A DNA stretch of 64,000 bases. Origin: Zingiber officinale (lineage: Eukaryota > Streptophyta > Magnoliopsida > Zingiberales > Zingiberaceae). The notes under the pieces were generated by a model that made no database searches, was not told the DNA's origin, and saw only the letters and a list, made by a program, of their open reading frames with translations. Positions 1 to 11,372 of the stretch are shown here, in pieces. Both the position numbers and the translations under genes were made by a program. Each line of letters starts with the position of its first letter. The stretch's first letter is position 1. The stretch lies in NCBI RefSeq assembly GCF_018446385.1, contig NC_056001.1, positions 8,141,600 to 8,205,599 on the forward strand, given 5' to 3'.

Positions 1-697
1 ACCAAAGGAACCGGAATCGGCCCGGGTCCGGGCCAGACCCGGCCCGGGGTCGGGTCTAAGCGGTAGGGGCGAGGGTCTGGTCCCTTTCATACGTCGTAAG
101 TATAGTTGAAATCTAATTAAAATTAGTTAGATTTTTTTTGGATTCATTTTTTCATCTAGATTATAATTTTATGTCGAATTAGACAGTTTGATGGGTGGAC
201 CGTCCTCTACTCGATACTATATAATTTGTCACTGCAGGTGGCCTTTGACCGTCTGACTTAATCCAAAATTATAATTTAGATGGAAAAGTGACTTAGGAGA
301 GATTGTAGTTAATTTTAATCGGATTCTGATTACGATCCAACATGCAAATTTATTAAAAAGATCAGAAAAAAAATTAGAGATTACAAATTAGAAGATCTGG
401 ATTCAACTAACAATAAGTGGTGGTGATGTTAGAAGAGAAATTATTTAAAATAAAGAGAAATTATCTAAAAATTAAAAAGTTATTAAGAGTGGAGGATTAT
501 TAGGTGTTTATATAGATTATATTCTTTAACATCACAATAAATTTAAAAATTCTAATATATAAATTATCATTCTTATCTATTTCAAGAAAGAATTATTAAC
601 ATTTACTATCCTAAAAATTCAAAATCGACTCAAAATATAAAAAAGATAGAACATATAAAAAACTACCTTAAACACTTAAAGAATAAAAATTATCAAA

Positions 698-731
<34 letters not shown>

Positions 732-1585
732 TACAGTCATAAGAATTCATCTTAGAATTTAGAATAGTTTCAGATGATAACCCAAGAAAAAATTTATCTA
801 TTTGTAAAATCTACTAGTAGTCGTTGGACTTTTGGAATCCTTGTTAATCCGCGGACGAGCTTGACATCATGGATGTTATTCTTGTTCATCTTCACGTTTC
901 TCAATCACTTCTTGTATTTTCTCACATGTGCAACATAATCCTTGACGACCATGAGATTTTTGGATTTCTTCAGAATTACCTTGTTGCACTTACTGTGAAT
1001 CTAGAACAAATAAAGGATCATCATCGAACACTTCGTCGTTGTTGAATTCATCTACCTCATCATCATTCTAAACTTAATCATTAATCGCCTCAACCTCGTC
1101 TCCAATTTGAAATTGTGATTTCTCTTCAATTATAGTATCTTCCATGACTTGTAGCGTATCAGATTCATCAATTTATTTTGGATCAAATTTATGCTCCAAA
1201 TCATCTTCGAATCCGTCAAGATCCTCTTGTGCGTCGAAGCTATATCCTCCATGGTGAATCTTAATCGTCCCTAGAATAAAGTTTGAGAGTAACCAAAAAG
1301 AAAAAATTAACTCTTCATCTTCTTTCTCATCTTTTTCGAATCCGTGATCTTGATCTTGCCTTGTCTGTCGCATGAGCGTTGCAAGTACTCCCATCCTGAC
1401 GATGCTAGACTTTGGAGTTTCAAGGCAACCAATTTCACCTTCATCCTATACGGAACTTGCTTATAGTAAAAAAAACTACTAACTTTATTAATACAATCAA
1501 CAAAATTATATGTATATGACATACTAGAAAATTCAGATATATCAACTCGAAATCTGAGATTCTCTCGACCATGTACCTCACGATC
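1..1585. other. AT-rich intergenic DNA with a weak acidic ORF relic
   Basis: No intact gene is visible. The first 60 bases are rich in GGCCCGGG-like motifs and resemble the GC-rich ends of some plant hAT elements, but no boundary can be fixed. Between about 850 and 1400 the minus strand reads as short Asp/Glu-rich stretches interrupted by stops. This could be a decayed transposon-derived ORF, but I do not recognise the family. A (TAA)n run lies near 700-731. Confidence 0.4.
700..731. repeat. (TAA)n microsatellite
   Basis: About ten uninterrupted AAT/TAA units lie in AT-rich intergenic DNA. Confidence 0.9.
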
Positions 1586-1602
1586 TTCAAAATTTCGTGT
1601 CG

Positions 1603-1695
1603 TTGCGCCTATGGCCTGTGTACCTGCATGAACCTCCCTCCATATCCGTGGGGCCGGCACTAGGGGGGCCGCTAAGGTAGCGGATCTACCTTTTT
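1603..1695 (+). mobile_element. Short SINE-like insertion with 17-bp target duplication
   Basis: A 93-bp segment is flanked by perfect 17-bp direct repeats, TTCAAAATTTCGTGTCG, at 1586-1602 and 1696-1712. The right part has the GC-rich core GTGGGGCCGG, then GGGGGCCGC and a GCGG-TC-ACC motif ending in a T-run. The same tail recurs at 62.1-62.2 kb, and more weakly at 17.9 kb. Long target duplications, a common 3' tail and a variable 5' end are typical of SINEs mobilised by LINE machinery. This copy looks 5'-truncated because no convincing pol III A/B boxes are seen. Confidence 0.65.
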
Positions 1696-1712
1696 TTCAA
1701 AATTTCGTGTCG

Positions 1713-2339
1713 CCGTTGCTATACTCCGAGTTAAATCTATAACTTACCTTTGTAAATTCTCAACTGTGGTGCTCGGTTTTCTCAATCGGAATCTACTTAT
1801 TGTTGCGACGGTGACCACAACCATGACGATCTTCTATTGGATTTGACGTTTGACTTTCTCAATCTAAATCTGTCAACTCTAATAACAACTAACACATGAC
1901 AGAATAACAATTATCTTCCGTTCTGACAAAAAAAGATGAAATTGGGAAAATACCAGGAGAAAAATTATCAAAAATATTTTAAAAATATCTTAAATTATTA
2001 AAAATATCTTAAATATAAAAAAATAAAAATTATTAAAATAATATTAATAATAATCAATCCTACCAAGGCTGTGTGCGGAGGTGGCTTCGGAAGCGATCTA
2101 TCTTGGCAAGGGTGCAACATATGTTTATGCATGAACTACAATTTCTTTATAATTTTTTCGAGTGAAAAAAAAAACAAAGGACGGTAACAACCGTCCCTCA
2201 TTCAATAATAAATAAACTCGGCGACTGCCAAATTCTTTAACTCTCTACTCCTGTTCTGCCCAGTTTTTTTTATAAAAGAAAATTTGCAAAACTACATACA
2301 AAATTCTAGCATTTATATATAATTTTTTTATTTTTTATC
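1713..2339. other. AT-rich intergenic stretch
   Basis: I see no gene, tRNA or recognisable repeat here. The stretch holds A/T runs and a few short imperfect repeats of the form ATCTTAAATAT. Confidence 0.5.
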
Positions 2340-3525
2340 TCTCATTTGTACTAGGAATCAGAATCAGAATAGGAATGAGTATGAGCTTAGGTATCATTCT
2401 TAAAAATAATATTTGGTTAGTTTAATATTTTTAATCGAAATTAACCTAAATTTTCTTTTTTACCCTTAGAGTAAAATAAAAGAAAAAATTATATGGAAGA
2501 GAAAGTTGAATGTGAGAAAAACATATGATGAGAGAGAAAGTGTGATGAGAGAAAAAGTGTGATGGGAAAAAAATGAAAAGAGGGAAAGTGTGATGAAAGA
2601 AAATAAGGAGAGAGAGCGTGATAGGAGAGATTGAGAAAAGAAAAAGTATGATGAGAAAGAAAGTGTGTTGAGAGAGAAAGAGTAATGGGAAAAAATGAAG
2701 AGAGAGAAAGTCTGATAAAAGAAAATGAGAGATTGAGGAGAAAAAGTATAATGGGAAAAAATGAAGAGGAAAAGTGTGATAAGATAAAATGAAGAGAGAG
2801 AGTGTGATGGAAGAGAATGAATAGAGAGAAAGTGTGATGAGAGAAAATATATAGAGAGAGAGTATGGTAAGAAAGATTGAGGAGAGAAAAAGTATGCTGA
2901 AAGAGAAAGTATGATGAAAAATAAGGAGAGAATGAAGAGAGAGTGTATGATGAGAAATAATATATATAGAGAAAAATGATTTAGAATGTGTAATGAGAGA
3001 GAATGAGGAGAGCGAGTGTGATGAAAGAGAATGAAAAGAGAGAAAATATGATGAGATAAAATATGGAGAGAGAGTATGGTAAGAGAAATTGAGAAGAGAG
3101 AAAGTATGATGAAAAAATGAGGAGAAAATGAATAGAGAAAAAATAATGAGAGAGTGTATGTGTGATGAGAGAGAATACAGAGAGAAAATGATAAAGAATG
3201 TGTGATGAGAGAGAATGAGGAGAGAGAAAGTATGTTGAGAGAGGAAATGTGATGATAAAATGAGGAGAGAGGAAGTATGATGAGAGAGAACAGGGAGAGA
3301 GTGAAATGAAAGAAAAATTGAACAAATATACTAAGAGTATTTTCGTCCAAAACTTAATTCTTATTCTCATTCCATCAAAACCCAATAGAGGGGTGGGTTT
3401 CATCTATACCCAAATTTTTGGGTTTCATTCCAAAATCTTGATTTCATTTCCATCAACCAAATACAAGGTTTGAGAATGAATCCATTCCCTCATTCTCAAA
3501 CCTCTAAACCAAACGTCACCTAATT
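2340..3525. mobile_element. MITE-like element with a GA-rich minisatellite core
   Basis: The core, about 2490-3310, consists of degenerate units of roughly 30 bases built from GAGAGAAAGTGTGATGAGAG. It is bordered by unique-looking flanks: GGAATCAGAATCAGAATAGG on the left and an arm ending AACGTCACCTAATT on the right. A second region at 61.76-62.91 kb has the same core motif in the opposite orientation and a similar end, AACATCACCTAAAA, so this is a dispersed element rather than a local satellite. No transposase is present. The superfamily and exact ends are uncertain. The long minus-strand reading frame through the core (Leu/Ser/Phe/His-rich) is a by-product of the repeat and not a gene. Confidence 0.55.
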
Positions 3526-4692
3526 AAACTGACACTGTTCTATCACAAAGTTGATGTGTGTGAACAGCTGGGTCAACCTTGATACTAGAACCAGTATTTT
3601 TTCTTTGTACTATAACCACTCTTATTCTTCGCTCATTTCCTTGGGATAACTTGCCCCGAGCTAGGATGTAAATCCGACCATAGGCTGTGTCTGAATCGGA
3701 TCTGGTCTAGACTTGTAACTGGGTCAACGAATCAAGTATCTATTGACCTGGTTTTGGATCAGAAATTGTAACCATTCCAGCCTAGAAAAATTGTCGAAAC
3801 AATGGTTAATAGCCAATTTAGCCCGTCGGTTCAAGTTTTATTTTATTTTTTGTTTCTTTCTTTTAATGTTGGAACCGACGGGTTCCAACTATTAGAACCA
3901 ATGGTGTTCTGGCCGTTGGAGTTTTTTGTTTTTTTGTTTTTGACAGTTGACATTATTTGATCGTTATTGATAGCTATGATTTAATATTTATTCCTCTCCA
4001 ACCTCTATAAATAGGAAGCTTATTTCATTGTTTCCACACATATATATCTTCTTTATTCTCATTTTCAACTCTGCAATCTCCATACACTTTGAACTCCAAT
4101 TCCATGTTTTGATTATAATGGAAAGAGGCCGAGTGTGAGGAGGTTCATCATCTTAATCTCGGAAGGGGGAAGTACATAGTGAATCCAATCCGAATGAGCT
4201 CAACGTTCAATCCACTGATGAAAAGATCGAGCAACTTCCAACACTTGAAACACCAGTACTACCAATACAATTACTTCTAGGGTTTAGAAAGTTTCTTTTT
4301 TAAAATTTTCTATTTTTTTAAACATTTTGAAAATATCACTCTTTCATTGAAAGAATTACATGCAAAATGTAATGACTGCAGTGCTTCCTATGAATTTTAA
4401 ATCAGCGACGATTATGAGTTATTGAAACTACATGTAGAAATGAAGTACTTGATGGAATATGAAATTAACTGTTCTCAATCACAATTATTTAGATTTCCTA
4501 CTAGTGAAAGTATTGATTTTGTTTTTTTTTATATTTTGATAATAAATTTTAAAATTATTTGCTAGATTTATTTCAGTAGAACATCTTTAATTTGTTTCCG
4601 TATAATATCTTTTATTCACTTATGAAAATTTTTATAAAGAAACTCTTAATCTATTAAAAGTATTACTAAAATTACGCTTACTTGTATAATTA

Positions 4693-4902
4693 AAACATTA
4701 AAAAAATAAGGAAAAAATTTATTGAAGAATTTAGTAAATTAATGAATAAAGTTTTTTTATGTTATGATATTTGGAGTGGTACAAATATATTCATATGTGA
4801 GTACTTATTATTTGATCGATAACTTTTGGAATATTCGAAAAAAATTATTAGAGTTTTTGATGAATCATATGATGCTCACAACATCTTACAATTATTATGT
4901 TA
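4693..4902 (+). pseudogene. hAT transposase remnant
   Basis: On the plus strand one frame reads a segment resembling FIEEFSKLMNKVFLCYDIWS, followed by a region containing RVFDESYDAHNI. In plant Ac-like hAT transposases, an Asp-x-Trp-(S/T) motif follows a basic stretch, and a later Phe-Asp-x-Ser-His-x-Ala-x-Asn-Ile motif precedes the RNase H-like core. Both are recognisable here at about the expected spacing. An in-frame stop separates them, and the surrounding sequence is full of stops. No dimerisation (hATC) domain could be found downstream, so this is a fragment without function. Confidence 0.55.
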
Positions 4903-5946
4903 AATTTTAAAAAAATATGAGTTAATTTATAAAATATTTTCAATATAATTTTAAAATGCTAGTTCTATTATCGCTAGTATTTTATTATTTGTGGTTTATT
5001 TTTCCATATTCATTTTGTTTTAGAAAGTAATATTAAATCAATTAGATTATTTCTTATTTAGGGTTGCATTCCTCCATAATAAAATAATAGAGAAAATTTT
5101 GTAAAAATAATAGAATGAAACTTAAAAAAAAATTCTAATTTAACATATTATTTGTTGCCAGATTCATTCAATGTCAAAAATTATTATATTTATTTTTTCA
5201 TAAAATATTAATAATACTAATATATATATTAATCTTCACTAAATTATTATATTTTAAAAATATTTAATTATACAACCGAAATTTTTATTATCTTATTTTT
5301 CATTTGGTTTTAGATTTTTTTTTTATAATATTAGTTTTAAATGAAAATAGTAATAAGGAAGTTTTATTTCCTTGTATATTAGTAATAAAAAATAAAATAG
5401 GAAAAATATTTTTTTCCATATTCTTAACATTTATTTAGTTACATGTACTTTAAACCCTAAATAATAATATTATATATAATATTAGAAATTATTTATACTA
5501 TATTTATAAAAAAAAATATAGTATAAAATATAAATACAAACTAATATTTTTAAAACTTAAAAAAAACTTTATTAAAAGAATGATACGAGAATTATTTTAT
5601 GGTTTTTTTAATTTTAATGAAGCTCAAAGCAAAGTTTGATAAGTGATGGTCATCAAAAACTCAAAGTATTCTCATTGACAAAAAAAAAAATTAACTTATC
5701 CAATATTACTAATTATCGTGAAATAAACGTTCAAGCTCAAATATTAATCGACGATTGAACCAGAGCCGAATAAAAAAAAACAAAGAATACAACCTTCAGA
5801 TGACGAAGTTGAAAAATTTAATACCAAATGAATAAATACTACAGGAATAGAAAATGAAAAAATAACGTCAATTTATAAGATAAAGGGGTAAAAGATAAAA
5901 GAATTATGTGAATTTTAATTCCTCTATATTTCCGAGATACGTATAC

Positions 5947-7578
5947 TGTTAGGATCCTTCGTACGGCTAGAGAGGGGGGTGTGAATAGCCGACCCCAATC
6001 TTTCGCGTTTCTTCCTACGATTAGGTTAGTGCAGCGGAAATACAACGTAGAAAGAAAACAGGAGAAGAAAGACAAACCATATAACGAGGTTCGGAGATGA
6101 ACTCCTACTCCTCGGCGTGTCCGTAAGGTGGACGAAGCCTACCAATCCGTCGGTGGATGAGTCCCCGGAAACCCGGCTAATAGATACTCCTTGTGGGTGG
6201 AGAAACCTCACCACAATTTTTACAACAGCAATAGGAGTACAAATAGGAACAAGAAAACAAGAACAGAAATGTAAACAACACTTGCTTGCCTTCTTGAAGT
6301 CAGCAGGAACCCTGGTGAAGCAGCAGCTTCTCGGATCCAAGCCTAGCTAGAAAACCAGCAACAGGAAGAAGCTCACGCGAAGCTTTAGCACCCAACGAGC
6401 TCAACAAAGCTCAAGAAGAAGAAGCTTGAGAGAGAACTTCCGAAGGAAGAAGTAGTCAAGGAGAGATTTTCATCAAGTCCCGTAGCCCTCTTTATACCGC
6501 CAAGAAGAAGAGAGAACTAGCTGCTACGCTAGAACTGACCGATCAAGCCACCGATCGGTCTGGTTAATCGGTCCCGCACCGATCGAGGCTTCACAGAGTT
6601 GCCCAACTCTGCAGAATCTGACGGCCCTGACCGATCCAACGTATCCGATCCGCCCCGCATCGATCAAGAAGCCTGACATTGCTTGTTATCCGATCGGCCA
6701 CCGACCTATCGATACACAACGATATCGAGATCGATCCGCAGCTTGGTTTTGCCCAAACCAAGTCCCAAACCTTCCAAACCAATATCCGGCCAACCTCGAC
6801 CTATTGGTACTTCATCCCTAGATCTCGTCACCTCGACTGCTAAGTATCCTGTCAATCCCTTCGACCTACTTGGACTTTCCTCAACACCGACGTCCGATCA
6901 TCTCGATCTATCTGGATTTTTCCTGCCCGACTTCACTCACCGTGACTTTCCACACCGCCTAACATCCCAGGGATTTTCACCCGCCTTCACTCACCAAGAC
7001 TTTCCAACTACCTAACATCCCAGACTTTCCCACCGCCTGCTTCACTCACTGCTTTTCCATAACATCCTGCCAGACTTTCTCACACTCACTGACTTTCCAA
7101 CCGCCTAACATCCCAGCTAGGACGCCCGGCTTCACTCACTGTGACTTTTACCCGCTTATCACTCCTAGGACTTTCCCACCGACTTCACTCACCAGACTTT
7201 CCACACCGCCTAACATCCCGCTAGACTTTCCACCTGGTTTCACTCACCAGACTTTCTACCGCCTAACATCCCGCTAGGTCTTTCCTAAGCTCCCCGCTGA
7301 CTTCTCCGCCAAGTCTCCACACTTGGACTTCTCATCAAGTCAACCAGTCAACCTCGACCTAAGGTTGCACCTACAATCTCCCAAACACCTATTCTTGTCA
7401 AACATCAAGAATAGAACTCTCTCACGAGTGTCAAACATCAACATGCAACTCAACTAGGTCAACCTTGACCTAAGGTTCCACCGACAATCTTCCCAAGTCA
7501 AACATCAAAATACAACTCGAGTCAAGTCACCTCGAGTCGGGTCAACCAGGTCAACCTTGACCTAAGATTGCACCAACA
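5947..7578. mobile_element. Solo LTR with TATAC target duplication
   Basis: A 1632-bp segment begins TGTTAGGATCC, ends CACCAACA, and is flanked by perfect 5-bp repeats TATAC at 5942-5946 and 7579-7583. TG...CA ends and a 5-bp duplication are diagnostic of an LTR-retrotransposon terminal repeat. No internal gag-pol region or second LTR lies between them, so this is a fossil solo LTR left by LTR-LTR recombination. Roughly 6890-7290 carries degenerate units of about 40 bp containing CCGCCTAACATCCCAG and TTCACTCAC. The family is not identified. Intact target repeats suggest it is younger than the hAT relic it interrupts. Confidence 0.7.
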
Positions 7579-7826
7579 TATACAACATAAACGAGTGAAA
7601 ATCTTTTTTATGAATTTATACTTTTATTTTTTTAATATAATAATTTTAAACTATGATAAACCGTCTAGAAATCTTGAACTATAATAGCCCTGAACAGTTA
7701 AGGGTTGATCTCAAGAACTGTTGAATCAACGATTTTGAACCGTCAAGTCAGTAATTTTGAATCATCTATTCCTAACTGAACCGATGATTCTAAACGAAAC
7801 AATTCTAAGCACCCTACAATCTCCCA

Positions 7827-8140
7827 AATATTCACAGTTCAATATTCAACTACCACGCACTGCAAGACATTTTTCTCCTCCATTGAAATGACAAAATCAC
7901 AAAATTGAGATGTTGGTTGAACCACTAGACCGCCCGTTGCAATTTCAAATTAATAACATGACAAATAGAGATCGTAACTATCGAAACATTCACCAAAGAA
8001 GCTCCAAAGATCATTCCAATAGATGAAGTCCTCCACAAATTGTCCATATTGATCAATGCCGAACAACAACAGCCCATCAACCATAACGGAAATATAGTCT
8101 AGATCAAATAAGTACGGCATCGAAGAAAGTCAACCATCTT
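7827..8140. other. Intergenic stretch, likely including the RPL39 3' UTR
   Basis: The region lies directly downstream of the minus-strand RPL39 stop codon at 8141, so its right part is probably 3' UTR. I see nothing else recognisable. Confidence 0.4.
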
Positions 8141-8461
8141 CTAAAACCCTAGCTTTGTGCGACGCCAGTGCCTGCGCTTGGCGTTATACCTATTAATGAT
8201 GTAAAAAAACAGGAAGATTATGAAGAACTGGAAGTTAAGACAATCAAAATAACGAGAAGTGACGGAAAACGAGGAACCTGATGGTGTTGTCAGTCCTCAA
8301 GCGGATCCAGTGGGGGATCGGGCGGTTCTGGCGCATCTTCTTAGCTAGCTTCTGCTTAATCTTGAACGTCTTATGTGACGGCTGAAATATCAAAAAGGTA
8401 AACGATACAAACCAAGCATGTACATCCATGAAATTAAAAGGAGGGGGGAATTGCATACCAT
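8141..8461 (-). CDS. RPL39: 60S ribosomal protein L39 (eL39)
   Basis: A structural protein of the large cytosolic ribosomal subunit that lines the nascent peptide exit tunnel. Three coding exons are seen on the minus strand: 8459-8461 (the ATG alone), 8278-8381 and 8141-8189. Together they are 156 nt, encoding 51 residues plus stop, exactly the usual eL39 length. All introns follow GT-AG. The protein begins [17 protein letters not shown], continues through [19 protein letters not shown], and ends [15 protein letters not shown], all diagnostic of the family. Splicing immediately after the start codon is common in ribosomal protein genes. The substitutions Lys/Gln at residues 8 and 11 and Leu in WIRLRT are mild relative to typical plant copies. 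Upstream telo-box and site II motifs fit a translation-related gene. The copy looks functional. Confidence 0.95.
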
Positions 8462-8506
8462 CTTCGCGGAATCCTCCCAACTCTCTGTCCTCCAAGCCCG
8501 CGGCGC

Positions 8507-8608
8507 AAACCCTAAACCGAAGAAATGACCCGATGCGATTATATGGAAGAATTTGGGAACGTCTGGTCCTTTAAAGACTGCCCTGATTATTTTTGCTACT
8601 TCGGCCCA
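8507..8608 (-). promoter_or_regulatory. Telo-box and site II element upstream of RPL39
   Basis: AAACCCTAAA lies at 8507-8516, within about 50 bases of the start codon. GGCCCA at 8603-8608 reads TGGGCC on the gene strand. In plants this pairing of a telo-box with site II (TGGGCC/T) is characteristic of ribosomal protein and other growth-linked promoters. The assignment rests on motif and position only. Confidence 0.6.
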
Positions 8609-9779
8609 TTAATTAAGTCCACGGGTGATATTTGATTAATCATTGCGTCATATTTCCTCAAGTGTGTGTGATAAATTATAAGAACTATTTATATAATCAT
8701 CTTTCTGAATGAATGTTTATGAAAAAAATGGATCAATTTTCACAAATATTGATTATCTTTCCAGTTTACATGCATGAATTATAAAAAATAATAGCGAGGT
8801 TTTGTTGCGAAGGTAAGAGATGGAACGAGCTCCCTAATCTTATCTTGAATATATTATATCGGGAGAATTTAAAAATTTTATGATATTAGTTCATCTATGC
8901 TTTATTGATTTATTCGAGTAGCGAGTAGCGAGTAGCGAGTAAGATAAAATATTTTCATGAACAAGATTAATTAGCGATTAATCCGATAATAAAAGTGAGA
9001 TATTTGAATTACCAAATAAAAAATAAATATTTTCTAAATTTAATCTCATCAGCAAAGTTCTCATAGCAATTTATAAATACGATTTGCAGGAATATTAAAG
9101 GCATAACTGTTTTTTCAAAAAATACATTATTAAAAAATAGTTTTTAAAATTTGGTAATGCTGCCAACGCTTCTTGTGCGACATTGAGTAAAATCCGACGT
9201 GAATAATCTGACATAATCAAAATTTAATTTTTTTAATCATTCTTTTATTTACATGCAATAATTTTTCTCTCTTTTCTTTTAAATTAAAACCAACACCAAC
9301 TGAGATCATCACTAACACTATTAGTGGTGGTTTTTAAAGACCAGCGCTGGTGCTGGTTTATACAACCATCACCATTTTACATGCAAAAAAGAGAAAATAA
9401 GTGCATGCATGAACGAGAGAGAAAAGTGTTACATAGAGCTAAGAGATAAAAATAATAATAATAAGTTTGGACTATGTCAAATTAACCATGTATGCTGGTG
9501 CTTATATAAGGGTATGTAGAGTATCAAATTATATACAGAGAAAGAGTTTTGATATGCTCACATGACGCCGCACATCTAGTGTGCACCTAAATTTTTTTTC
9601 AATTTGATTTTTTTTACTTAATACTATAACCCAAATCCTAAACAAAATTTGAGTGGGATAACCAAAAACTAAAAAAAATAAATAATAAATAAATAAATAA
9701 TCAATTACACTATGTACTCCGAATATATATATATATATATAAAATTTATTTTGAAAGAACAACTTACATTATTTTGATC
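8609..9779. other. AT-rich intergenic DNA
   Basis: No gene is visible. There is a short GAGTAGC triplication near 8920-8940, AATAAATA runs near 9675-9700 and a (TA)n tract at about 9726-9741. Around 9300-9360 there is an imperfect inverted repeat containing ACCAGC/GCTGGT motifs. Confidence 0.5.
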
Positions 9780-10990
9780 ATTCTATGTCATTAACTTTAT
9801 CTCTTAATATATCATCATCTATATTTAAATAAATTATATCTTGTTTTATCGTTGTTAGTCAAGTTTTTTTCCTCTTACTCACTTGATGTACATATTTTTC
9901 ATAGCTTCACATGGCCTAACCGGAATATTTATTGGTCATCTAAGTACATGTTCGTACCATCTTAAATATGTCTCTCGGAGATTTTCCTTAATAGATGAAC
10001 TTCGACTTTCTCTTTAATGTTTATTTCTTATTCTAGTTATTCTCGTTATGTTCACACATTTACCTTAACATTCTCATCTCTACAATTCTTAATTTATACT
10101 TATGTGTTCGAGTCATAACTTAACATTTAACATCTAAAATATAGTTAGGCTTAGCCGTTGTTTTATAGAACTTTATGTTAAAATTTAGAGGTATTTTATG
10201 ATCACATTAAACATTTGACGTCATCCTTCATTTCAACTATTATACTTTGTATTCTATGTAAAACAACTATCTCAATTCCTCCGTCTTTTTACAAAAATGA
10301 TCTTAAATACATAAACATATCAGTTCCAGACAATTTGTCATCTACTATCTTAACAATTATCTCATTACGTCTAATATTGTTAAAGTTAAATTTCATATAT
10401 TCTATTTTTATTTATTAAACCTAAATCTTTCACTTCTAGTATTTTCTGTCAAAATTTTAGTTTAGCATTTACTTCTTCATATGTTTTATTTATCAAAATA
10501 ATATCATTCAAAAATAACATATATCACGTACTATATTTTGAATGTGTCCAATAAATTTGTTCATGATTAATATAAAAAAATGGAGACTTACAATTAATCA
10601 TTGATGTAATCATCTTTATTAGAAATACTTTAATTAATCCACCTAAAATCTTCATTCTTGCTGTTATATTCTCATAAATATCCTTAATTAATTCAATATA
10701 TACTATGCTAACACATCTATTTTTTAAAATTATCTACCTCATAAATTTTTCCATATTTTATAAAAGAAAATCTACCTTCATTGATAAACTATTTTTTTAT
10801 TATTTTTAATAACATAATAAATAATTTTACAAGTTATTCAACATTTTATTTCCCTAATCTCTATCAAAATATTATTTGGTCAAACAATTATTCCTATCTT
10901 ACATTCTATTTGAAATTTATTCTATTAATAAAAATATAAATCATTTAAAAAATTAATAAAAACACCTTAACCATCGCTCTCAGTTCCATG
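9780..10990 (-). mobile_element. RTE-clade LINE relic
   Basis: The plus strand matches, in order, the reverse complement of the reverse-transcriptase C-terminal half of plant RTE-type non-LTR retrotransposons. Recognisable blocks include TTCACACATTTACCTTAACA, CATCTCTACAATTCTTAA, GTGTTCGAGTCATA, TTTTATAGAACTTT and AAAACAACTATCTCAATTCC. Downstream come the AATTTTAGTTTAGCATTTAC and ATAATATCATTCAAAAATAA regions, corresponding to the catalytic core. The copy is heavily AT-biased and carries many stops, as expected for an old methylated element. It is 5'-truncated and non-functional. Recognition is from remembered family sequence, not from an alignment. Confidence 0.65.
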
Positions 10991-11372
10991 CCTTTTCAAG
11001 TAAAGTGCGTACAAAGAATATTATATTCGATATTGATTAGCAATAATTTGTAAAAATATATTTTTTTTGGAATAGCAGATGTTTTTAAAACAAATAATTT
11101 TTTCAAAAAAAATATTCATGAAAACTAAAAAAATAAAAATTTATTTGGGTCAGTGATCACAGCATACAGATGTCATGTATCAGCAAAGTTGGCAACAGAA
11201 TCAGTAAATAAAATGTTGATTAAATCACCCCTCTGTGACTCTACTCAACATTGATTTCCATTTACATGCTTTGAAGTCTTAATGAGCACAAAAACAAAAA
11301 ACAAAAAAAACAAAAAAAGATAGAGTCACATTTACCATGTACCTGTTGGATGTTCTGACCATTTCGCATTAT
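10991..11372. other. Intergenic stretch, probably the TIM22 3' UTR and downstream DNA
   Basis: Lies immediately 3' of the TIM22 stop on the minus strand. Nothing else is recognisable apart from A-rich tracts at about 11290-11320. Confidence 0.4.

Larger units (their letters stand above)
3662..7826 (+). mobile_element. Decayed hAT (Ac-like) transposon, interrupted by a solo LTR
   Basis: The left end, TAGGATGTAAATCC at 3662, resembles the TAGGGATGTAAA terminus of the hAT MITE at 12.4 kb. Imperfect ACCGACGGTT-type subterminal motifs follow near 3.8 kb and again near 7.7-7.8 kb. A CTCTATAAATAGG TATA-box context lies near 4.0 kb. A transposase remnant is readable at 4.7-4.9 kb. The outer right limit, near CACCCTA at 7826, is a guess: the terminal repeats and 8-bp target duplication do not match well. 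The solo LTR at 5947-7578 lies within it. The element is old and has no intact ORF. Confidence 0.45.

Noticed and set aside
2466-3403. Long minus-strand open frames of 294 and 140 residues, rich in Leu/Ser/His/Phe
   Set aside because: They follow the GA-rich minisatellite, have repetitive low-complexity composition and no domain. They are a by-product of a repeat lacking stops in that frame.
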